A stretch of DNA of 36,002 nt from Actinomadura harenae (GTDB taxonomy: Bacteria; Actinomycetota; Actinomycetes; Streptosporangiales; Streptosporangiaceae), in contig NZ_RFFG01000082.1 of assembly GCF_003696215.1 (NCBI RefSeq), positions 1 to 36,002 of the forward strand, in the 5' to 3' direction. Positions 31,127-36,002 of the stretch are shown one piece after another. Both the position numbers and the translations under genes were made by a program. The number at the start of each line of letters is the position of its first letter. Within the stretch, counting starts at the first letter, position 1. A model generated the notes under the pieces. That model worked only from the letters and a program-made list of their open reading frames with translations. It made no database searches and was not told the origin of the DNA.

Positions 31127-32058
31127 TGCGTGCGGTGGCCTTCGGTGGTTTCGGTGAGGCTCCGGTGCTGACGGAGCTGGCGGTTCCGGAGCCGGCGGCG
31201 GGTGAGGTGCTGGTCCGGGTGGGCGCGTCGTCGGTGAACGGGTTCGATCTGGGGTCGGTCGGCGGGTTCCTGAAGGGGGTGTACGAGTACGAGTTCCCGG
31301 TGGTGGTCGGGAAGGACTTCGCCGGGACCGTTGCGGCCGTGGGTGAGGGCGTGTCGGAGTTCGCGGTGGGGGACGCGGTGTTCGGGGTGGTGATGCGTCC
31401 GACGTTGGGGCAGGGCGGTTTCGCGGAGTACGTCGCGGTTCCGGCGGCGTACGGCGTCGCGCGGATTCCGGCGGGGCTGGACGAGGTCCGCGCCGGGGTT
31501 CTGGGGCTGGCGGGGACGGCCGCGTTGAACGTGGTGGACGCTGTGGCGCCGGGCGCGGGGGAGAGCGTGCTGGTGTCGGGTGCGACCGGTGGCGTGGGGG
31601 CGTTCGCGGTGCAGTTCGCGGCGGCGCGCGGGGCGCGGGTGATCGCGACTGCCGAGCCGGGTGCCGAGGCGGCGTTCGTGACGGCGCTGGGTGCGGCGCA
31701 CGTGGTGGGTCGTGACCGTTTGGTGGAGGGGGTGCGGGACGTCGTTCCGGGCGGGGTGGACGCGGCGGTGCATCTGGCCGGTGACGGTGCGGTGGTGTCG
31801 GGGTTGGTGGCGGATGGTGGCCGGTTCGCGTCCACGGTGCATTTCGTGCCGGAGGACGCCGGGGCGCGCGGGGTGAGGGCGGCGGTGGTCATGTCGGATC
31901 CGAGTTCGGAGACGTTGGCGCGGTTGGCGGACGATGTGGTCGCGGGTCGTCTGCGGGTGCCGATCGCGCGGCGCTACGCGCTGGCGGACGCGGCGGGCGC
32001 GATCGGTGATTTCTCGGGCGGGACGCTGGGGAAGTTCGCCGTGTCGGTCGCGGGGTGA
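31126..32058 (+). CDS. NADP-dependent quinone oxidoreductase-like MDR protein
   Basis: A 310-residue medium-chain dehydrogenase/reductase of the zinc-free quinone oxidoreductase type. The substrate domain is N-terminal (VLVRVGASSVNGFDL, VGKDFAGTVAAVG), with the nucleotide-binding SGATGGVGAFAVQFA in the middle and GGTLGKFAVSVAG at the end. The zinc-ligand cysteines of alcohol dehydrogenases are absent. It reduces quinones or enones with NADPH. It is coupled to the upstream gene and under probable HxlR control, which fits a response to electrophiles. Confidence 0.9.
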   Translation: MRAVAFGGFGEAPVLTELAVPEPAAGEVLVRVGASSVNGFDLGSVGGFLKGVYEYEFPVVVGKDFAGTVAAVGEGVSEFAVGDAVFGVVMRPTLGQGGFAEYVAVPAAYGVARIPAGLDEVRAGVLGLAGTAALNVVDAVAPGAGESVLVSGATGGVGAFAVQFAAARGARVIATAEPGAEAAFVTALGAAHVVGRDRLVEGVRDVVPGGVDAAVHLAGDGAVVSGLVADGGRFASTVHFVPEDAGARGVRAAVVMSDPSSETLARLADDVVAGRLRVPIARRYALADAAGAIGDFSGGTLGKFAVSVAG

Positions 32059-32254
32059 GCCGAGGGGCGACCGTCCTCTGACGGGCGCGCCGGATCTGAG
32101 CGGCTGAGGGGTGCCCCGGCGGCTGGGATCCGGCGCTTCCCTTTTCCTTGTGGCGTTGCGGCGGTCGGGGTTGCGACGGGTGGCGGGGGATCAGGGGTGA
32201 ACGGGCGACGCGTGGCGGGGGACGCGCGGGCCCGGTGGCGGTGACGATGACCGC

Positions 32255-33157
32255 ATGGATCCCGAACTGGAAGCATTCGTGCACTTGTTCCCGCGTGCCG
32301 ACCTGTCCGACCCGGTCGCGGCGCGGAAGGGGCTGGCCGAGCTGGCGGCGAGCGCGCCGCCGCTGGACGTCCCGGACATGGAGATCACCGACCGTGTGGT
32401 GCCGGCCGATCTGGACGTGCCGGTGCGGGTCTACCGTCCGGCGGGCGCGCGGGGCGCGGTCGTGTGGCTGCGCGGCGGCGGGTTCGTCATGGGTGATCTG
32501 GACACCGAGCATCCGCAGGCGGTGCGGGTCGCGGACGACTCGGGTGCGGTGGTGGTGTCGGTGGGGTACCGGGTGGCGCCGGAGGACCGGTTCCCGGCGG
32601 CGCTCGACGACGCGTACGCGGCGCTGCTCTGGGTGCACGAGCACGCGGACGAGCTGGGTGTGGAGCGGGGACGGATCGCGGTCGGCGGGCACAGCTCGGG
32701 GGCGGGCCTGGCGGCGGCGGTGGCGCTGCGTGCGCGGGACGAGCAGGGTCCGCCGATCCGCTTCCAGCTGCTGAGTCAGCCGGAGCTGGACGACCGGCAG
32801 GAGACATGGTCGGCGCGGACGTTCACGGACACGCCGTTCATGACGCGGGCGAAGGTCGCGGCGTCGTGGCGGCACTATCTGGGTTCGCGGGTGGCGACGG
32901 CTTATGCGGCTCCGGCGCGGGCGGAGGACCTGTCGGGTCTGCCCGCGGCGTACATCACGACGGCGGAGCTGTGTCCGAACCGGGACGAGTCGCTGGAGTA
33001 CGGGATGCGGTTGCTGCGGGCGGGGGTGTCGGTGGAGCTGCATCAGTGGGCGGGGACGTTCCACGGGTCGCAGGCGGTGCTGTCGGCGGAGGTGTCGCGT
33101 TTGCAGATCGCCGAGGTCGGGGCGGTGTTGCGTCGGGCGTTGGCCCGGGATTCGTGA
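32255..33157 (+). CDS. Alpha/beta hydrolase of the HSL type with altered active site
   Basis: A 300-residue hormone-sensitive-lipase-like protein. The nucleophile elbow is GHSSG (Ser147), and the catalytic His is His270 in GTFHGS. Two usual features differ: the oxyanion motif HGGG reads RGGG (Arg73-Gly76), and the DPLRDE segment that supplies the catalytic Asp reads CPNRDE (Cys240, Asp244). SVGYRVAPEDRFPAALDD is as in active members. It may be a weak or specialised esterase. ATG 32255 follows the oxidoreductase by 196 bases, so it may have its own promoter. Confidence 0.87.
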   Translation: MDPELEAFVHLFPRADLSDPVAARKGLAELAASAPPLDVPDMEITDRVVPADLDVPVRVYRPAGARGAVVWLRGGGFVMGDLDTEHPQAVRVADDSGAVVVSVGYRVAPEDRFPAALDDAYAALLWVHEHADELGVERGRIAVGGHSSGAGLAAAVALRARDEQGPPIRFQLLSQPELDDRQETWSARTFTDTPFMTRAKVAASWRHYLGSRVATAYAAPARAEDLSGLPAAYITTAELCPNRDESLEYGMRLLRAGVSVELHQWAGTFHGSQAVLSAEVSRLQIAEVGAVLRRALARDS

Positions 33158-33167
33158 GGAGGCCGGA

Positions 33168-33947
33168 GTGAGTGGCGTTCAGGACGTCCGGGTGGACCTG
33201 CGGAGTCACGCGGGGGAGTACGGCGTCGACGGGGATTACCGGGTGGTTCCGGCGTACTGGCAGGCCCGGATCCTCGCGGTCGTGGGTGTGCTGCTGGCCT
33301 GGGTGATCGTGAAGGAGGCGGTCGAGGGCGACGTCGTGGAGGGGACGGCGGCGGGGGTGGTGACGCTGTTGCTGGCGTCCTCGCTGGGGTTGTATCTGCG
33401 GACGACGCTGGTGGGGAAGTTCGAGGTGTGGGCGGCGGTCCTCGCCGATCTGCGGTTGCGGGGCGATGAGCGGCTGCTGGATCTGGGATGCGGTCGCGGC
33501 GCGGTGTTGCTGGCGGCCGCCCGGCTGCTGCCGCAGGGCCGCGTGGTCGGCGTCGATCTGTGGCGGGCGGATCAGACGGGGAACACGCCGAACGTGACGC
33601 GTCGCAACGCGCAACTTGAGGGTGTGGCCGAGCGGGTCGACCTGGTCACCGGGGACATGCGGGGGCTGCCCTTCGAGGACGGTGTGTACGACGTGGTCGT
33701 GAGCAGCCTGGCGATCCACAACATTCCTTCGCCCGCGGGCCGGCTGGCGGCGATCGACGAGGCCGTGCGGGTGTTGCGTCCGGGTGGGCGCCTGGTGGTG
33801 GCGGATCCGCTGTGGACGGGCCGGTACACGGCGCGGCTGCGGGAGCTCGGCCTAGTGGACGTCCGGCGCCGGAGCGCGGGCTGGCGAATGTGGTGGGGCG
33901 GCCCGTGGCTGCCGACAGGCCTGGCCACAGCCACCAAACGCCCCTGA
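33168..33947 (+). CDS. Membrane-anchored SAM-dependent methyltransferase
   Basis: A 259-residue protein with two N-terminal hydrophobic segments (about 34-50 and 61-78) followed by a class I methyltransferase domain: RLLDLGCGRGAVLLAA, VVGVDLW, VVVSSLAIHNIP and VLRPGGRLVVADP. The membrane segments suggest a lipid, quinone or other hydrophobic substrate. GTG 33168 has AGGAGG five bases upstream and lies 10 bases after the hydrolase stop, so the two form one transcript. Confidence 0.87.
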   Translation: MSGVQDVRVDLRSHAGEYGVDGDYRVVPAYWQARILAVVGVLLAWVIVKEAVEGDVVEGTAAGVVTLLLASSLGLYLRTTLVGKFEVWAAVLADLRLRGDERLLDLGCGRGAVLLAAARLLPQGRVVGVDLWRADQTGNTPNVTRRNAQLEGVAERVDLVTGDMRGLPFEDGVYDVVVSSLAIHNIPSPAGRLAAIDEAVRVLRPGGRLVVADPLWTGRYTARLRELGLVDVRRRSAGWRMWWGGPWLPTGLATATKRP

Positions 33948-34475
33948 CCGGGTTCTGGACGGGGGCGCGTGGGGGATCGGATCGGACCTCCGCAGTGGCC
34001 CCAGCTGGCTCGGCGGCGGCAGGTCTGGCGTCGACGGCTCCGCGACGAGGTGACGACCGGCGAGCTGAAGCAGTCGTTCCGCCTGGACGCGAAGGCGCGG
34101 CGGCGGTAGCGGACAAGCGGCGCTCGGCAGTCGAGCTTCGGCGGCGAGTGACGGGTGAACCGCGCACCGCCCGCGCCGAAGCGGAGCAGACCCCGACGAC
34201 AGCTCGTGTCGGCCGAACGTGTGATCGCCGCCGACGGTTCCGAATGAGGAAGACCGCAGGCCAGGGGGTAGGTCCAGGTGGCGCCGGTGCCCTTGTACTC
34301 GGTGACGCTGATCGGCTTGATGTTCTCGCGCATACGGGCGGCGCAGAGAGCCCCGTGCAGGTGGCCGACCGGGCCGGGCCACGGCGTCGGCGAACACCGT
34401 GGGTGACGGTGTGGACGACGTCCAGGCCCGTGCCCGACCTCCAGCCGGCGCGGCGGGGCACCGTGCCGTGGGCCG
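33948..34475. other. Non-coding stretch with a possible gene remnant
   Basis: No intact gene is seen. On the minus strand about 34258-34390 reads like a piece of protein with good codon usage (HLHGALCAARMRENI, then KPISVTEYKGTGATWTYPL). It loses sense after about 34258, and a different frame before 34400 (GLDVVHTVTHGV) may be its earlier part. This is compatible with a frameshifted gene remnant that I cannot name. Confidence 0.3.
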
Positions 34476-35309
34476 CTACGCGGTGGCTGCTCGGGGCGCT
34501 CTCGCTCGCAGCGAGTAGAGGATCGGGAGGTAGGTGTCGCCGAACGGGAACCGGCGGGTGCCGTCGGGGGCTTCGGGGAGGATGCGGCTTCCGGGGAAGT
34601 CGACCTCGGTGTGCTCGGCGAGCCGGTCGATGATCAGTCCAGCTCCGGCGGCCGCTGTCACGATCTCGCCCACCGAGTGCGGGTACTGGACCACCTCCTG
34701 TGCGGTCATCGGCAGGTCCGGGTCCGCATACGTGCCCGTGACGACTTCGCGCTGGGGCTCTCCTCCGCCGTAGGGCCAGTCGGCCACGAGCGGCTCGTAG
34801 CTGGCGAGGGTCTGGTAGGCGGGATGCAGGTCGACCAGCACCAGCCTTCCACCCGGCCGCAGCGCCGTCGCCGCACCGCGCATCCACGCGTCAAGGTCCC
34901 CGATCCAGCACAGCACCCCGTAGGTGGCGACCACCAGATCGAACCTGCCCGCCAGGCCGGACGGCAGATTCTGTGTGTCCGCCTCGACGAAATCGGCGGT
35001 CAGCCCGGCGAGCTCGGCCAGCTCGCGTGCCCGGGCGATCGCCGTCGACGAGAAATCGACACCGGTGCCCCTGGCACCCAGACGGGCCCAGTTGAGTGTG
35101 TCCATGCCGAAGTGGCACTGCAGATGCAGCACATCCTGGCCGGTCACATCACCGGCCAGCTCCAGCTCGATCCCGTAGAGCGTCTGCCGTCCCGCCAGGA
35201 ACGAATCGACGTCGTAGAGCATGTCGTTGGGGGTCGTGCCGTGTGCCTGAGCGCGGGCATCCCAGAGGGCGCGGTTCGCGGCGACGTCGTCGGGGGACTT
35301 TCCGTTCAT
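34476..35309 (-). CDS. Class I SAM-dependent methyltransferase
   Basis: A 277-residue soluble methyltransferase. SAM-binding landmarks are DVLHLQCHFGMDTL, in which the usual GxGxG is replaced by QCHFG as in one well-populated actinobacterial group, then GVDFSS, VEADTQNLP and ALRPGGRLVLVDLHP. The C-terminal part (YPHSVGEIVTAAAGAGL, RFPFGDTYLPILYSL) is also typical of this group. ATG 35309 gives MNGKSPDDVAANRALWDARA, the usual start. The substrate is unknown. Confidence 0.88.
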   Translation of the reverse strand: MNGKSPDDVAANRALWDARAQAHGTTPNDMLYDVDSFLAGRQTLYGIELELAGDVTGQDVLHLQCHFGMDTLNWARLGARGTGVDFSSTAIARARELAELAGLTADFVEADTQNLPSGLAGRFDLVVATYGVLCWIGDLDAWMRGAATALRPGGRLVLVDLHPAYQTLASYEPLVADWPYGGGEPQREVVTGTYADPDLPMTAQEVVQYPHSVGEIVTAAAGAGLIIDRLAEHTEVDFPGSRILPEAPDGTRRFPFGDTYLPILYSLRARAPRAATA

Positions 35310-35562
35310 GTCCGGAGTGTGGCAGGCCGATTCGAACGAGCACCAACACAAATTGTCGGTACCGAAGCCGCTATGACGTACAGATGTTCGCATCAGCCCA
35401 GGTCGGGCAAGGCTCTGCCGCGGAGCGAGCGACCAGGGTTTCAGCGGCGGCGCGGGATTCGACGCGGGCGCCGAATCTGCGCAGCCGGAACGGATGTCCT
35501 GTCTCAGCGCTCGCCCCAGAGAACCCGCATGACCACCCACCTGCGGACGTGCACACCGACCT

Positions 35563-35658
35563 CCGACGAGGCAGCTCTACTACCTGACCGGCCAAGGCCG
35601 GGCCTACGCTCATGCAGTGCGCGCGCTGGGACTGTGCCACCGGAGCAGTAAGAGGTGA
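35563..35658 (+). pseudogene. Possible C-terminal remnant of a winged-helix regulator
   Basis: The frame ending at TGA 35656-35658 reads TRQLYYLTGQGRAYAHAVRA, which resembles the wing and last helix of PadR, ArsR or MarR-type regulators. No convincing N-terminal part is seen upstream, and the rest of 35310-35690 shows no gene. It could be a decayed gene that once preceded the Nudix fragment. Confidence 0.3.
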
Positions 35659-35694
35659 GAGCCCGGCGCCACTACGACTTGCTTGGAGGGGTAG

Positions 35695-35766
35695 TTGAGC
35701 TGGCTTCCGGTTGAGGAGTACGTGCAGACCTTGCCGAGCGCCACCATGTACGCGGCGCTGTACTTC
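35695..35766 (+). pseudogene. N-terminal fragment of a Nudix-like hydrolase, cut by an IS
   Basis: GGAGGGG (35685-35691) precedes a TTG start at 35695. The frame reads LSWLPVEEYVQTLPSATMYA then ALYF, which strongly resembles the N-terminus of actinobacterial Nudix proteins that begin with LPPEEYVxTLPxATxYxxxYF. The similarity ends at about 35766, where the sequence leading into the transposase gene begins. I infer disruption by insertion. Confidence 0.55.
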
Positions 35767-36002
35767 TGGGCCAGCCCGAGTTGGTTGGAGGCTCCGATAC
35801 CTGGAAGGGTGAGGAGTTATGGCACCACCGAGGAAGTATGCCCCTGAGCTGCGGGAACGCGCTGTTCGTCTGGTCTTTGAGGCGCGTGCGGCGGGTGAGG
35901 GGCAGGGCGTGATCGCCCGGGTCGCGGATCAGCTCGGGGTGCACCGGGAAGCCTTGCGGACGTGGGTGCGGCAGGCTGAGGTCGATGGCGGGAAGCGTCC
36001 CG
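35767..36002 (+). mobile_element. Left end of an IS3-family insertion sequence
   Basis: The element includes the start of an orfA-type transposase gene and about 50 bases before it. The left boundary is placed at TGGGCC (35767), where the Nudix-like reading ends; IS3 ends usually begin with TG. A GGAGGCTCC string inside this leader also occurs in related elements. The right end lies outside the window, so the terminal repeats cannot be checked. Confidence 0.55.
35819..36002 (+). CDS. IS3-family transposase OrfA (partial, runs off the window)
   Basis: Only the first 61 residues are present. They form the helix-turn-helix that binds the IS ends: MAPPRKYAPELRERAVRLVF, then GVIARVADQLGVHREALRTW and VRQAEVDGG. 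This is the classic OrfA start of actinobacterial IS3 elements. ATG 35819 has GAGGAG directly upstream. OrfB with the DDE catalytic core would follow beyond position 36002, usually through a -1 frameshift. Confidence 0.85.
   Translation, partial: MAPPRKYAPELRERAVRLVFEARAAGEGQGVIARVADQLGVHREALRTWVRQAEVDGGKRP

Noticed and set aside
31889..33064. Minus-strand arginine-rich frame opposite the alpha/beta hydrolase
   Set aside because: Composition is that of an antisense shadow in GC-rich DNA.
1..36002. CRISPR arrays, tRNA or rRNA genes
   Set aside because: I saw no regularly spaced direct repeats and no cloverleaf or ribosomal RNA-like segments on either strand; a covariance-model scan would settle small RNAs.

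Overview
The window is very GC-rich, uses GTG starts freely and has many 1-4 base stop/start overlaps. It carries typical actinobacterial markers: RbpA behind a sigma-R-type promoter, an Lnt followed by polyprenol-phosphate mannose synthase, a mycothiol-dependent nitroreductase-family (Rv2466c-like) protein, and XRE/DUF5753 regulators with DUF397 and DUF6879 partners. The best guess is a filamentous actinomycete of the Streptosporangiales/Thermomonosporaceae kind (Actinomadura-like); the genus is inference.

Layout. (a) 537-6325 is core-like: lnt-ppm1 (lipoprotein acylation and polyprenol mannose), fxsA, rbpA on the minus strand, then two coupled clpP genes divergent from an orphan Phd/YefM antitoxin. 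The antitoxin and clpP genes share a palindrome built on two TGTACA cores. (b) 6423-8290: a small methyltransferase, an unknown gene and a decayed IS5-type transposase. (c) 8404-11341: an APH-like kinase, a shattered aldo/keto reductase, a HAD enzyme with an unusual motif I, and a DUF6879 gene. (d) 11394-22431: an XRE/DUF5753 regulator divergent from a tightly coupled operon: queD, queE, phosphoribosyltransferase, methyltransferase, P-loop kinase, radical SAM protein, DegT aminotransferase, second P-loop kinase, HAD phosphatase, PurC-like ligase, DEDDh exonuclease and DsbA-like protein. A 19-bp imperfect inverted repeat lies in the divergent promoter. (e) 22460-27051: a Nudix hydrolase, an XRE/DUF397 pair and a string of small unknown genes, one of which looks frameshifted. 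(f) 27409-35309: VOC protein, HEAT-repeat protein, GDPD, an HxlR regulator divergent from a four-gene set (luciferase-domain protein, zinc-free oxidoreductase, alpha/beta hydrolase, methyltransferase), and a further methyltransferase. (g) The right edge holds the start of an IS3-type transposase that appears to have cut a Nudix-like gene.

How the genes may work together. The centre of interest is region (d). QueD and QueE make 7-carboxy-7-deazaguanine (CDG), but no QueC (which would give preQ0), no Tgt and no FolE are seen here. A phosphoribosyltransferase could turn CDG into its ribonucleotide. A PurC homologue, a family that joins a ring carboxylate to an amine using ATP, could then amidate the 7-carboxylate, just as PurC does with CAIR. 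Two dTMP-kinase-like proteins, a HAD phosphatase, a radical SAM enzyme, a PLP aminotransferase and a methyltransferase would tailor the product. This suggests an undescribed 7-deazaguanine nucleoside or nucleotide pathway; the product is inference.
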